A stretch of DNA of 64,000 nt from Novosphingobium olei (GCF_012927405.1 NZ_JABBGM010000013.1:1-64000), one strand, 5' to 3'. Positions 44,631-55,567 are shown, counted from the first letter of the stretch. The notes: generated from the letters alone by a model not told the origin. Program-made: numbers and translations.

Positions 44631-45521
44631 ATGCAGAGCTATCCCGCCCCCGCGCTCGCCCTCGTCGAATCGATGAGCCTCGCCGCCGCCGCCGATCCGC
44701 AGCGCGCCGTGGCGTTTCAGGGTGCGCCGGGCGCCAACTCGCACCGTGCCGCGCTCGAAGTGCTGCCCGATGGCCTGCCGCTGCCCTGCTTCTCGTTCGA
44801 GGACGCGCTCGATGCGGTAAAGGAAGGCCGCGCCGCCCACGCGATCATTCCGATCGAAAATTCGCAGAACGGCCGCGTCGCCGACATCCATTTCCTGCTG
44901 CCCGAATCCGGCCTGTCCATCGTCGGCGAACACTTCCTCGATATCGAGGCATTCCTGATGGGCTTGGGCCAGGGCCCGTTCACCGCCGCCTACAGCCATC
45001 CGCAGGCGCTCGGCCAATCGCGCTTCTATCTCCGCGAACGCGGGATCGTGCCGATGAGCTATGCCGATACCGCCGGCGCTGCCGCCTTCGTCGCCGAACT
45101 GGGCGATCCGTCGGTGGCCGCGCTCGCGCCGAAGATCGCGGCGGAGCTCTATGGCCTCAACATCGTGGCCGAAAATGTCGAGGATGCGCCCGACAACACG
45201 ACGCGCTTCGTCCTGCTTTCGAAGCAGCCGCTGGACCCGGCCACCATCGTTGGCGAGGCGATCACCACCTTCGTGTTCGAAGTGCGCAACATCCCCGCCG
45301 CGCTCTACAAGGCGCTGGGCGGGTTTGCGACCAACGGCGTGAACATGACCAAGCTGGAAAGCTACCAGCGCGGGGCTAGCTTTGCCGCGACGGAATTCTA
45401 TGCCGACATCGTCGGCGCGCCGGGCGATCCGGCGGTGGACCGCGCGCTCGAGGAACTGGCCTTCTTCGCCAAGGACTTGCGCGTGCTCGGCACCTACCCG
45501 CTCGAACGCCAGCGCGGCTGA
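44631..45521 (+). CDS. pheA: Prephenate dehydratase
   Basis: This 296-residue enzyme converts prephenate to phenylpyruvate in phenylalanine synthesis. The dehydratase domain covers about residues 25-205 (VAFQGAPGANSHRAALEV, IIPIENSQNGRVADIHFLL, and NTTRFVLLSK with the catalytic TRF motif). A C-terminal ACT domain (about 215-290; FVFEVRNIPAALYKALGGFATNGVNMTKLESY) gives feedback inhibition by Phe. There is no chorismate mutase domain. A 52 bp gap separates it from the DUF4129 gene. Confidence 0.95.
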   Translation: MQSYPAPALALVESMSLAAAADPQRAVAFQGAPGANSHRAALEVLPDGLPLPCFSFEDALDAVKEGRAAHAIIPIENSQNGRVADIHFLLPESGLSIVGEHFLDIEAFLMGLGQGPFTAAYSHPQALGQSRFYLRERGIVPMSYADTAGAAAFVAELGDPSVAALAPKIAAELYGLNIVAENVEDAPDNTTRFVLLSKQPLDPATIVGEAITTFVFEVRNIPAALYKALGGFATNGVNMTKLESYQRGASFAATEFYADIVGAPGDPAVDRALEELAFFAKDLRVLGTYPLERQRG

Positions 45522-45573
45522 CGCCGCCAGCGGCGGCTTGCAGCCGGCGCTGCGCCGTGCCAGCAAGGGCGGC

Positions 45574-46233
45574 GTGACGGGGGAAACCGCAGCAGCAGCG
45601 ATCGACGCCGGCGAAAGCGGGGAACGTGCCTGGCGCGCGGCCCGCGGGCTGGCCGATATCCAGTACGCCCCGCTGCCGCCCAAGGCGCCGAGCCCGCCGC
45701 CCGAATGGCTGGCCGCGCTCATGCGCTGGCTTGCCAGGCTGTTCGAACCGCTCGGCCGCTGGCTGGGGAAGGGCTGGGGCACGATCGAGATCCTGCTGCT
45801 GATCGCCGCCGCGATCGGCGCGCTGTGGATCCTGGCGAGCTTCCTGCTGCCGATCCTGCGCAACCGCGCCAGGCGGCCGGCGGAGGCGGAGGACTGGACC
45901 CCGGATGCGGGCGAGGCCGCGATCCTGCTGGCCGATGCCGACCGGCTGGCGGGCGAAGGCCGCTTCGACGAAGCCGCGCACCTGCTGCTGCGCCGATCCG
46001 TGCAGCAGATCGCGGCGGCGCGCCCGGCGCTGCTTTCGCCATCGGACACCGCGCGGGACATCGCGGCGATGCCCGCCCTGCCGACCGGCGCGCGCACCGC
46101 TTTCGGCACGATGGCCAGCGCGGTCGAACGCGCGCTCTATGCCCTGCGGCCGCTGGCCCGCGAGGACTGGGACCAGGCCCGCGCCGCCTATGCCGCCTTC
46201 GCCCGCGTCGGGCTGGAGGGGACGGCGGCATGA
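45574..46233 (+). CDS. DUF4129 domain membrane protein
   Basis: This 219-residue protein has one membrane helix (about 68-92: WGTIEILLLIAAAIGALWILASFLLPIL). Its cytoplasmic C-terminal part matches DUF4129 (ILLADADRLAGEGRFDEAAHLLLRRSVQQIA, then ALYALRPLAREDWDQARAAYAAFAR). The GTG start is uncertain, as an Ala-rich open frame continues upstream into pheA. DUF4129 genes usually accompany MoxR, DUF58 and related proteins, as here. The function is unknown. Confidence 0.8.
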   Translation: MTGETAAAAIDAGESGERAWRAARGLADIQYAPLPPKAPSPPPEWLAALMRWLARLFEPLGRWLGKGWGTIEILLLIAAAIGALWILASFLLPILRNRARRPAEAEDWTPDAGEAAILLADADRLAGEGRFDEAAHLLLRRSVQQIAAARPALLSPSDTARDIAAMPALPTGARTAFGTMASAVERALYALRPLAREDWDQARAAYAAFARVGLEGTAA

Positions 46234-47488
46234 ACGGGCAGCCTTTCGCCCGGGGCACGCTGGTGGCCATGCTGTTCGGCGGGCTGGTTGCCTTCGTCGC
46301 GCTGCTGTGGAGCCTTGGCCATGCCGCGCCCGATGCCAACAACGGCGGCGGGCATGCCGGAGGGCGGGGGCTCAACGGCTTTGCCGCGCTGGCTGCGATG
46401 CTGGAGGCCGACGGCTTCGAAGTGAACCGCAGCCGCGCCCACGATCCCGCCGACCGACCGGGCCTGCTGATCCTGACCCCTTCAGCCGATGCCAAGGGCA
46501 GCGATATCAATGACATCGTCGTGCGCCACCGCCATGTCGGCCCGACGCTGGTGATCACGCCCAAGTGGTTCGCCATGCCGATCGAAGGCGATGACCGCGC
46601 GAAGCGGGGCTGGACCAGGATCGTCGGCACTGCGCCGCCCGAATGGCCGGGCTTTGCCGACGACGTAGCGGTCAAGCTGGCCCCGGCGCGCGGTTGGAAT
46701 GCGGCAGGCAGCCGCATGGGCCGCCTGCCCGATCCGCGCAATGTGCTGTCGGGCAGCGGCAAGGCGCTGGTTTCGCTGGTGCGGGCGAGCGACGGACGCA
46801 TCCTTGCGGCATTCGTCAATGATTCGGGCAGCTACCCCGCGCTCGAACAGTTTGCCGGAACGGCGGGGCCGATCGGCGGCAACGACCCCGACCTCTACCC
46901 GCTGGTGTTCGTGTTCGAGCCTGACCTGCTGGACAACTGGGGCATGGCCGACCGGGCAACCGGGCTGCTGGCGCGCGATCTGATCATTGCCACGGCGGAC
47001 GGGCGCGGCGGGCCGGTGACCTTTGACCTGTCGCTCGCCGGGCTGGGTGCGAGCAAGAACCTGCTGACGCTGGCGTTCGAGCCGCCGTTCCTGGCCGCGA
47101 CGATCTGCCTGATCCTGGCCGCCGCCGCCGCGATCTGGCGCGCGCTTGCCGGCTTCGGTCCGCGACTGGTGCCGGGGCGGGCGATGGCCCACGGCAAGAG
47201 CGCGCTGGTGGCCAACGCCGCCGCGCTGGTCCGCCGTTCGGGCCGGTTGCACCTGATCGCGCCGCCTTATGGCGCTGCCGCGCGCGAACGGCTGGTGCTG
47301 GCACTGGGCCTGCCGCGCGGCCGGGCCGCCAGTGACGCCGACACCGCAATCGACCGCAGCGCGCAAGCCCGCCGCCCCGGCTTGCCGTCGTTCGCGGCCC
47401 TCGCGGCCCGTCTTTCCGCCGCGCGACGCCCCGACGACATCGTTCGCGCCGCGCGCGACATCCAACTATTCGAAAAGGACCTTCTGCG

Positions 47489-47492
<4 letters not shown>
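46230..47492 (+). CDS. DUF4350 domain membrane protein
   Basis: This is a 420-residue protein. An N-terminal hydrophobic anchor (about 11-32) is followed by a DUF4350 region in which GLNGFAALAAMLEADGFEVNRSR and GLLILTPSADAKG suggest a Rossmann-like fold of the glutamine-amidotransferase-like kind. A second membrane helix (about 285-308: FLAATICLILAAAAAIWRALA) precedes a cytoplasmic helical tail. Stop and start overlap its neighbours by 4 bp. The role is unknown, probably in a MoxR-linked envelope process. Confidence 0.82.
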
Positions 47493-48441
<949 letters not shown>

Positions 48442-48445
<4 letters not shown>

Positions 48446-49782
48446 GGCCTGGCGTGAAACTCAAGGGGCCGCCCTTTCAGCCCACGGCGCGGGCGGTGCT
48501 GCTGCTGGTGGCGATGGCGCCGCTGGCGCTGGTCATCGCCGCGCGCGTGCCGGCGGCCTGGGTGCTGGCACCGGCGCTGGCCGGCGCGCTGTTGGTGCTG
48601 GTGGCGCTCGATGCGCTGTTTGCCGGCAGGCTGGCCGATGTGCGGGTGATCGCTCCCGCCGATGCCGAAGTGGGACAGGCGGTACGGCTGACCGTGCTCG
48701 CCGACTTCGAGCGGACCACCGCCCGGCGGATCGAGGCGGCGCTGGCGCTCGACCCGCGCCTGATCGATGGTGGGCGGTTGGCGCTGACGCTGAAGCAGGG
48801 GCCTGACGCCTGGGAAGGCGAAGCGGAAGTCTCGCCGGTGCGGCGCGGGCCGGGCGCGATTCCGGCGATATGGCTGCGCTGGAACGGGCCGCTGGGGCTG
48901 GGCCAGCGAATCGCGCAGCGGCCGCTCGATCTGACGGTGCGGGTGCGCCCGGATCTTTCGCCGCTGCGATCAGGCGAATTGCAGCTGTTTCTCCGCGATG
49001 CCGACCTTGGCCAGGTGGCGCGGCGGATTCGCGGGGCGGGGGCCGAGTTCGAGGCGCTGGCCGACTACGAGCCCGGCATGGACCGGCGGCGGATCGACTG
49101 GAAATCCTCCGCCCGGCATGCGCGGCTCGTGGCGCGCGAATACGAGACCGAGCGCAACACCCAGATCGTGTTCGCGCTCGATTGCGGGCAGACGATGTGC
49201 GAGCCGGTGGCGGGCCTTGCGCGGATCGACCGGGCGATCACCGCCGCTCTGACCACGGCGTGGGTCGCGCTGAAGGGGCAGGACCGCATCGCGCTGTTCG
49301 GCTTTGCCGCAAGACCGCTGGTGGCGACGCCCTTCGTCGCCGCGCCGCGCGATTTCCACCGGTTGCAGGATGCAGCGGCAAGCCTCGACTACCATGCAGA
49401 GGAGCCGAACTTCACGTTGGCGCTGGCAACGCTTGCCGCGCGGTTGAAGCGGCGGTCGCTGGTGGTGGTGTTTTCCGACTTCACCGACCCGACCAGCGCC
49501 GAGCTGATGATCGAGAACGTGGGTCGGCTGGTCGAACGCCATGTGGTGCTGTTCGTGGTGATGGAAGATGCCGAACTTTCCGGGATCGTCACGGCCATGC
49601 CCGAGGACCTCGACGACGTGGCGCAGGCGGTGACGGCGGATGCACTGTTGCGCCAGCGTCAGCAGGTGCTGCAGCGGTTGCGCCGGCTGGGGGTGCGCGT
49701 GGTGGAAGCGCCGCACGAAACGATCGGGCTGCGGCTGCTCGACGCCTATCTTTCAGTCAAGCGGCGGGGGCTGGTCGGATGA
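48442..49782 (+). CDS. DUF58 domain protein (VWA-like partner of MoxR)
   Basis: This 446-residue protein has two N-terminal membrane helices (about 14-50). A beta-rich segment follows, then the DUF58 motif AGAEFEALADYEPGMDRRRIDWKSSARHARLVARE and a VWA-like domain (FALDCGQTMCEPV in place of the MIDAS DxSxS, then RRSLVVVFSDFTDP). The DxSxS is altered (DCGQT), so metal binding by a canonical MIDAS is uncertain. The start codon is GTG, overlapping the MoxR gene stop. Confidence 0.9.
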
Positions 49783-50828
49783 GCGCGCTGGGCGACAGGC
49801 TGGCGGGGTGGCTGGGGCGCGGCGCGGCGGAAGATGCCGCGCGCGTGGAGGAAGCGGCGCTGCGCTCGGACCGGTTCCGGCTGGAGCGCGAAGGCGATTG
49901 GAAGCGGCTGGAGCAGATCGTCGGCCAGATCGAGCGCGGGCGATTGAAGCGGCTGTCGGACGAGGACCTGCTGGCACTGCCGGGGCTGTACCGGATGACC
50001 GCGAGCGCGCTGTCGATCGCGCGCGAAACCTCGCTCGACCAGGCGCTGGTCGACTGGCTGGAGACGCTGACCCAGCGCGCCTGGTTCGCCGTCTATGGCC
50101 CGCGCGCCGGGCTGGGACGCTGGCTGCGCGGCTTCCTTGGCGGCGGCTGGGGCCGGGCGGTGCGCAGCATCGGCTCCGATATCCTGATCGCGCTGCTGGC
50201 GATGGTCGTGGGCACGGTGGTCGGCTGGCTGCTGGTATCGAGCAATCCCGACTGGTTCTATGCCCTGATGCCCAGCGGCGACGAGCGCCAGCCCGGCGCG
50301 AGCCGCGAAGTGCTGGAGCGCACGCTGTTCGGCAATGCCGGGCAGGATGGCCTTTCGGTGTTCGCGGCGATGCTGTTCAGCAACAATGCGCAAGTCTCGA
50401 TCCTGGCCTTTGCGCTCGGCTTTGCCTGCGGGGTGCCGACACTGCTGCTGCTGGTGCACAACACGGCGATGCTGGGCGCGCTGCTGTGGCTCTATCACGG
50501 GCAGGGGCTGACGTTCGAGCTGATCGGCTGGCTTTCGGTGCACGGCACGACCGAACTGTTCGCGATCCTGCTGGCGGGGGCGGCGGGGCTCCACGTCGGT
50601 CGGGCAATCGCGTTTCCGGGCAACCGCGCCGTGCTCGATGCGGCGGCAGAAGCGGGGCGGCGGGCGGCGCTGGTGATGACCGGCGTGGTGCTGATGCTGA
50701 TCGTTGCCGCCATTCTGGAAGCGTTCGCGCGCCAGCTGCTCGATGCCACGATGCCACGGCTGGTGGTGGGTGCGTTCATGCTGGTGTTCTGGATCGGGTA
50801 TCTGTTCATCTGGCGGCGCGGTAAATGA
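49779..50828 (+). CDS. Stage II sporulation protein M (SpoIIM) family membrane protein
   Basis: This is a 349-residue protein. The N-terminal 110 residues are soluble and helical (ALRSDRFRLEREGDWKRLEQIV, characteristic of the family). About five membrane helices follow, with the SpoIIM block MLFSNNAQVSILAFALGFACGVPTLLLLVHNTAMLGALL and the HGTTELFAILLAGAAGL motif. In non-sporulating bacteria this family accompanies MoxR/DUF58/RDD genes, and its function there is not known. Overlaps both neighbours by 4 bp. Confidence 0.9.
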   Translation: MSALGDRLAGWLGRGAAEDAARVEEAALRSDRFRLEREGDWKRLEQIVGQIERGRLKRLSDEDLLALPGLYRMTASALSIARETSLDQALVDWLETLTQRAWFAVYGPRAGLGRWLRGFLGGGWGRAVRSIGSDILIALLAMVVGTVVGWLLVSSNPDWFYALMPSGDERQPGASREVLERTLFGNAGQDGLSVFAAMLFSNNAQVSILAFALGFACGVPTLLLLVHNTAMLGALLWLYHGQGLTFELIGWLSVHGTTELFAILLAGAAGLHVGRAIAFPGNRAVLDAAAEAGRRAALVMTGVVLMLIVAAILEAFARQLLDATMPRLVVGAFMLVFWIGYLFIWRRGK

Positions 50829-51751
50829 GCGCGCGCAGGGCCACGGGGCGGATCGTGCCCGATGCCGAGCGGCGCAAGCGCTGGCTGACGACGCCCGAAG
50901 GCGTGGCGCTGCCGTTCGTGCTGGCATCGCGCGGGACAAGGGCGGCGGCGCTGGCGATCGACCTGTTCCTGGTCGGCGCGGCGATGGTGGCAACCACGCT
51001 GGCGCTGTTGTGGATGGCGCAGGGGCTGGGGCTCAACGCCAGCACCAAGGGGCCGGCGGGCCATGCGTTGCAAGCGCTGGCGATCGTGTGGTTCGTGGTC
51101 ATGTTCCTCGCCCGCAATGCCTGGTTCCTTGCCTTCGAGCTGGGGCCGCGCGGGGCGACGCCGGGCAAGCGCCTGCTCGGCATTCGCGTTGCCGCGCGCG
51201 ATGGCGGGCGGCTGACCACAGAGGCGGTGATCGCGCGCAACTTGGTGCGCGACATCGAGCTGTTCATGCCGCTGGTGTTCATCGGAGGCGCGGCATCGAG
51301 CGGGGGCGACACCGACCTGGCGAGCTGGGCGGGCCTTGGCTGGTTCGCGCTGTTCATGGCGATGCCGTTCCTCAACCGCGACGCCTTGCGCTGTGGCGAC
51401 ATGATCGCGGGCACCTGGGTGGTGGAGGCGCAGAAGCGCAAGCTGGGGCAGGCGCTATCGCTTGGCGGCGCGGCGGCAGGACCGAGCGCGGCAACGGGCG
51501 CGGTCTATCGCTTCGGGCCGGAGGAGCTCTCCGTCTACGGCGAATACGAGCTGCAGGCGCTGGAACGCGTGCTGCGCGAGGGCCGGGCGGATACGATGGC
51601 CGAAGTGGCGGCGACGATCTGCGGGAAGATCGGCTGGAGCGCCGGGGCGGGCGACGAGCGCGCGTTCCTGGAGGCTTATTATACCCAGCTGCGCGCGCAT
51701 CTGGAGCGCGGCATGCGCTTCGGGCGGCGCAAGGCAGACAAGTTCGCCTGA
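50825..51751 (+). CDS. RDD family membrane protein
   Basis: This 308-residue protein has an RDD domain: RGTRAAALAIDLFLVGAAMVATTLALL, then ELGPRGATPGKRLLGIRVAARDGGRLT and IARNLVRDIELFMPLVF. Its last 120 residues are cytoplasmic and helical (YGEYELQALERVLREGRADTMAEVAATICGKIGW). RDD proteins are small transporter-like or assembly-related proteins; some act as ion exchangers. It ends the operon that begins with pheA or the DUF4129 gene and is convergent with the P450 gene. Confidence 0.9.
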   Translation: MSARRATGRIVPDAERRKRWLTTPEGVALPFVLASRGTRAAALAIDLFLVGAAMVATTLALLWMAQGLGLNASTKGPAGHALQALAIVWFVVMFLARNAWFLAFELGPRGATPGKRLLGIRVAARDGGRLTTEAVIARNLVRDIELFMPLVFIGGAASSGGDTDLASWAGLGWFALFMAMPFLNRDALRCGDMIAGTWVVEAQKRKLGQALSLGGAAAGPSAATGAVYRFGPEELSVYGEYELQALERVLREGRADTMAEVAATICGKIGWSAGAGDERAFLEAYYTQLRAHLERGMRFGRRKADKFA

Positions 51752-51776
51752 CCTGACGCCGCCCGAGGCTTGACGG

Positions 51777-53075
51777 TCAGCTGGCCTTGAAGCGGATCGG
51801 CAGGGTCTTGAGCCCGCCGACGAAGGTGCTCTTGGCGCGCTTGGGCTCGCCCGCCAGTTCGAGGCTGTCGAGCCGGTCGAGCAGCGCTTCGAACAGGATG
51901 CGCATTTCGAGCCGGGCGAGGTGGAGACCCAGGCACTGGTGCGCACCCGCGCCGAACGCGATGTGGCGGTTGCCATCGCGTGCGGCGTCGAACTTGCGCG
52001 GGTTGTCGAACTGCGCCGGATCGTGGTTGGCCGCGACATAGTTCAGCATCAGCCAGTCGCCCGCCGGGATATGCACCCCGCCGATCTCGACGTCCGTCGT
52101 GTTGGTGCGCATGAAGTGCTGCACCGGCGTGGTCCAGCGGATCGCTTCCTCGACAACGCCGGGCAGCAGGCTGCGATCGGCCTTGACGCGGGCGAACTGG
52201 TCCGGGTCCTGTGCGAGAGCGAGCATGGCTCCGGCGGTGGAGGCCGAGGTGGTATCGTGGCCCGCTGCCGCAACGATGATGTAGTAGCCGGCAAGATCGC
52301 GCGCCGAGAGCGGTTGCCCGTCGATGTTGGCGTTGGCGAGCACGCTGGCGACGTCGTTGGTCGGGTTCTTGCGGCGTTCTTCGGCGAGCGCGAAGAAGTA
52401 GGCCTCGAAATCGCTGACCGCGCCCATGACGATCTGGAGGACCTGTTCGGGGGCAAGGTCGGCCATGCCGGACTTGTTGAGGTCTTCGTCCTGCCCGCCG
52501 AACATCTGCTGGGTGAGGAAGAGCATGCGCGGCTCGTCCTCCTCCGGCACGCCGAGGATCTGCATGACGACGTGGAGCGGGTAGGGCGCCGAGACGAGCG
52601 TGCAGAAGTCCGCTTCCGGCCCCGCCGCGATCAGCCGGTCGACGGTGTGCGCGGCCAGCTTGCGGATGTCCTCCTCGATCTTGCGCAGGTTCTTCGGCAT
52701 GAACCATTCCTGCGTCAGGCGGCGCAGCTTGGGATGCGAGGGCGCGTCGATCGAGACGAGCGAGTTGACGAGGTTCGGGCTGCCGCCGGTGACCGCGCGG
52801 GCGAAGGCTTCGCCGTCCTTGCCGGTGAACACGGTGGGGCGCGGGGCGTTGAGGAAGGTCTGGTTGTCCTTCGACACGCGCATCACGTCTTCATGGCGGG
52901 TCAGCAGCCAGAAGGGTTCGTGGAAGCCTTCCGCGCTTTCGATGCGCACCACGGGCGTTTCGGCCCGGATGCGGTCGAAGCGGTCGAGCAGCGGGCCCCA
53001 CTCCGCATAGGAGCGGGGATCGATGACGGCGATGGCGTCTTCGGGCGAAGCGACGGGCGCTGCAGCGGTTGCCAT
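51777..53075 (-). CDS. Cytochrome P450
   Basis: This is a 432-residue soluble bacterial P450. The oxygen-binding I helix reads AAAGHDTTSAS, the ExxR pair is in VEEAIRW with the later Arg in MRTNT, and the heme thiolate is Cys381 in FGAGAHQCLG. The start ATG (MATAAAPVASP) lies 4 bp after the stop of the acyl-CoA ligase gene. Similar P450s in sphingomonads hydroxylate sterols, terpenes or hydrocarbons. The neighbouring ligase suggests a lipophilic carboxylic acid as substrate, but redox partners are not encoded here. Confidence 0.95.
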   Translation of the reverse strand: MATAAAPVASPEDAIAVIDPRSYAEWGPLLDRFDRIRAETPVVRIESAEGFHEPFWLLTRHEDVMRVSKDNQTFLNAPRPTVFTGKDGEAFARAVTGGSPNLVNSLVSIDAPSHPKLRRLTQEWFMPKNLRKIEEDIRKLAAHTVDRLIAAGPEADFCTLVSAPYPLHVVMQILGVPEEDEPRMLFLTQQMFGGQDEDLNKSGMADLAPEQVLQIVMGAVSDFEAYFFALAEERRKNPTNDVASVLANANIDGQPLSARDLAGYYIIVAAAGHDTTSASTAGAMLALAQDPDQFARVKADRSLLPGVVEEAIRWTTPVQHFMRTNTTDVEIGGVHIPAGDWLMLNYVAANHDPAQFDNPRKFDAARDGNRHIAFGAGAHQCLGLHLARLEMRILFEALLDRLDSLELAGEPKRAKSTFVGGLKTLPIRFKAS

Positions 53076-53079
53076 GGCG

Positions 53080-54615
53080 TCAGGCCTCCAGCGCCGCGGC
53101 GGCCTTGTATTCATCGCGCAACAGGCGCTTGAACAGCTTGCCGGTGGGTTCGCGGGGCAGTTCGTCGCGGAAGTCGATCTGGCGCGGCATCTTGACGCGC
53201 GAAAGCTGCGGATTGAGCCAGTCGGTCAGCTCGGCGGCGAGCGCGGGGCCCGCTTCGGCAAGGTTGGCCGGCTGGACGATCGCCACCACGCGTTCGCCCA
53301 TGTCGGGATCGGGGGCGCCGATCACCGCGACGTCGGCGACCTTGGGGTGGGTCACGAGCAGGCTTTCGATTTCCTGCGGGTAGATGTTTACGCCGCCCGA
53401 GATGATCATGAAGCTCTTGCGGTCGGTCAGGTAGAGGAAGCCGTCCTCATCGACGCGGCCGATGTCGCCAAGGCTGGTCCAGCCATGCTTGTTCGTGGCC
53501 TCTGCCGTCTTGGCCGGATCGTTGTGATATTCGAACACCCCGCCGCCTTCGAAGAAGACCTGGCCTTCGGTGCCGGTGGGCACTTCGTCGCCGTTTTCAT
53601 CGCAGATGTGGATCACGCCGGTAATGACGCGGCCGACCGAGCCGGGGTGGGTCAGCCAGTCTTCGCTGCCGATGAAGGTGAAGCCGTTGCCTTCGGTGCC
53701 GGCGTAGTATTCCTTCAGGATCGGGCCCCACCAGTCGATCATCGCGTGCTTGACCGGGATCGGGCAGGGCGCGGCGGCGTGGATCGCGCACTTGAGCGAG
53801 GAAATGTCGTACTTCGTGCGCACATCCTCGGGCAGCTTGAGCAGCCGCACGAAGTGGGTCGGCACCCACTGGCTGTCGGTGATCTTGTGCTTTTCGATCA
53901 ACTGCAGCGCGTGCTCCGGATCGAACTTGTCCATCACCACGACCGTGCCGCCAAGGCGGTGAACGCCCATCGACCAGCGCAGCGGCGCGGCGTGATAGAG
54001 CGGCGCGGGGCTGAGATAGACCGAATCCTTGGTGAAGCCGAAGACTTCGGAGGCCACCATCATCAGCGAGGTCGGCGCGCCGATCGCCGGCTCTTCGGGC
54101 ATGGGCACGCGCACGCCCTTGGGCTTGCCCGTGGTGCCCGAGGAATAGAGCATGTCGCCGCCGGCGCGTTCGTCGGCAATTGCGGTTGCCGGCATCTTGG
54201 CCAGTTCGGCTTCGAGATCGTGGACGCCGACGCCGCCAAGGCGCAGCTGCGGAACGGAGGGGGCCAGCGCGGCGACTTCGTCGAGCACCTTGTTGAGGTA
54301 GGTCGAGCTCACCAGAAGCTTGGCGCCGCTGTCCTGCGCGATGTAGGCGATTTCAGGCGCGGCAAGACGGCAGGAAACGGCCACGAAGACGAGGCCTGCG
54401 CGCTGCGCGCCCCACACCAGCGAGAAATATTCGGGACGGTTTTCCAGGCTGATCGCCACGGTATCGCCGATCTGCAGCCCACGCGCACGCAGCAACTGGG
54501 CGAAGCGATTGCTCTCTTCGTCAAGCTCGCGGTAGGTCAGGCTGCGCCCATCGGCCATGATGACCGCGGGCTTCTCCGGATGGTTCCGCGCGTGCACGCT
54601 CGGGTGAAAGTCCAT
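53080..54615 (-). CDS. Acyl-CoA synthetase (AMP-dependent ligase)
   Basis: This 511-residue acyl-adenylate-forming enzyme attaches CoA to a carboxylic acid. The P-loop-like motif LYSSGTTGKPKGV, the A5 motif EYYAGTEGNGF and the A7/A8 region WTSLGDIGRVDEDGFLYLTDRKSFMIISGG are intact, as is the catalytic Lys region near the end (PREPTGKLFKRLLRDEY). It precedes the P450 on the same strand, separated by 4 bp, so the pair forms an operon for degradation or modification of a hydrophobic acid. Confidence 0.94.
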   Translation of the reverse strand: MDFHPSVHARNHPEKPAVIMADGRSLTYRELDEESNRFAQLLRARGLQIGDTVAISLENRPEYFSLVWGAQRAGLVFVAVSCRLAAPEIAYIAQDSGAKLLVSSTYLNKVLDEVAALAPSVPQLRLGGVGVHDLEAELAKMPATAIADERAGGDMLYSSGTTGKPKGVRVPMPEEPAIGAPTSLMMVASEVFGFTKDSVYLSPAPLYHAAPLRWSMGVHRLGGTVVVMDKFDPEHALQLIEKHKITDSQWVPTHFVRLLKLPEDVRTKYDISSLKCAIHAAAPCPIPVKHAMIDWWGPILKEYYAGTEGNGFTFIGSEDWLTHPGSVGRVITGVIHICDENGDEVPTGTEGQVFFEGGGVFEYHNDPAKTAEATNKHGWTSLGDIGRVDEDGFLYLTDRKSFMIISGGVNIYPQEIESLLVTHPKVADVAVIGAPDPDMGERVVAIVQPANLAEAGPALAAELTDWLNPQLSRVKMPRQIDFRDELPREPTGKLFKRLLRDEYKAAAALEA

Positions 54616-54707
54616 GCGATTCCTCTCTTCGCTTTCGGCCTTGGCCTTACGGCCCCGGGCCTTTCGCGCGTGACCTTAACCGCATGATTAAATCGCGCAA
54701 AGGGATT

Positions 54708-54760
54708 CGTTGCATTGTGCAACGCACACAGCAAAAAATTGCTGGCCGTTCAGCAATTTT
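54708..54760. promoter_or_regulatory. Two palindromes upstream of the acyl-CoA ligase/P450 operon
   Basis: CGTTGCA-TTG-TGCAACG (54708-54724) and AAAATTGCTG-GCCGTT-CAGCAATTTT (54735-54760) are perfect inverted repeats 93-145 bp before the operon start. The first could be an operator for a substrate-responsive regulator. The second could be a second operator or a hairpin. Confidence 0.5.
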
Positions 54761-54773
54761 GAAACGGGCAAAG

Positions 54774-54801
54774 AAAAAGGCGGCGCGATGGCCGCCTTTT
54801 T
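54774..54801. terminator. Bidirectional intrinsic terminator (AAAAAGGCGGC...GCCGCCTTTTT)
   Basis: AAAAAGGCGGC and GCCGCCTTTTT pair across a 6 nt loop, giving T-runs on both strands. On the minus strand it lies between the M23 peptidase stop and the promoter of the acyl-CoA ligase operon, and can end the peptidase transcript. Confidence 0.85.
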
Positions 54802-54841
54802 CCGCATCCCCTCCAGGATGGCTTAGTTCGACCGGGGCGGC

Positions 54842-55567
54842 TTATTCCGGACCGCCGCGTCCTTCGGCCGGGTCGTTTTCAGCATAAAGCGTGGAAGAGC
54901 CCTGCATGTAGGGAAGCGGATTGACCGCTTCGCCGGCAACGCGGACTTCGTAATGCAGGTGCGGACCGGTCGAGCGGCCGGTCGAGCCGACATAGCCGAT
55001 CACGTCGCCCTTGCGGACGCGCTGGCCTTCGGCAACCGCGATGCGCGACATGTGGCCGTAGCGGGTTTCGAGCGCGGCGCCGTGTTCGAGCTCGACACAC
55101 AGGCCATAGCCGCCGAACCAGTCGGCCTTGCCGACAACGCCGTCCGCCGAAGCGTAGATCGGGGTGCCGGTGGCGGCGGGAAGATCGATGCCCTTGTGCT
55201 GGCGCAGGCCGCCGAGCACGGGGTGCACGCGCAGGCCGAAGGCGCTCGACATGGCGCGGCTGGAATTCACCGGCATCAGCGAGGGGATCGAGACCGTGCC
55301 CGAGCGGGCCGGAGCGACGGTGCCGGTAGCCGATCCACCATCGAGCGCCTGCCACGAAGCGAAGAGATTGCGGAACTGCTGGTCGCCGTTGTCGGTGCTG
55401 ACGGCCCCGCTGCGGGCAGCTTCAGCGGCGCGGAGCGGCGAAGCGATGTCGGCCGAAGCGGCGCTGTTGGCGAAAGCGGGAACCGAGACCAGCGAGGCGA
55501 TGGCGGCGATGGCTGCGAACGACTTGCGGCCAAGCGACTGGCGGACAAAGTTGCTGTTTTGCGACAT
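54842..55567 (-). CDS. M23 family metallopeptidase
   Basis: This 241-residue secreted peptidase of the LytM/NlpD type cleaves or regulates peptidoglycan crosslinks in the periplasm. The signal peptide is MSQNSNFVRQSLGRKSFAAIAAIASLVSVPAFA. The M23 domain (about residues 120-225) has the zinc-binding His and Asp in RQHKGIDLPA, the third ligand region YGHMSRIAV and HLHYEVRV, so it is likely active. The ATG after GTTCGGGTCGTA is chosen because it gives the signal peptide. Confidence 0.92.
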   Translation of the reverse strand: MSQNSNFVRQSLGRKSFAAIAAIASLVSVPAFANSAASADIASPLRAAEAARSGAVSTDNGDQQFRNLFASWQALDGGSATGTVAPARSGTVSIPSLMPVNSSRAMSSAFGLRVHPVLGGLRQHKGIDLPAATGTPIYASADGVVGKADWFGGYGLCVELEHGAALETRYGHMSRIAVAEGQRVRKGDVIGYVGSTGRSTGPHLHYEVRVAGEAVNPLPYMQGSSTLYAENDPAEGRGGPE

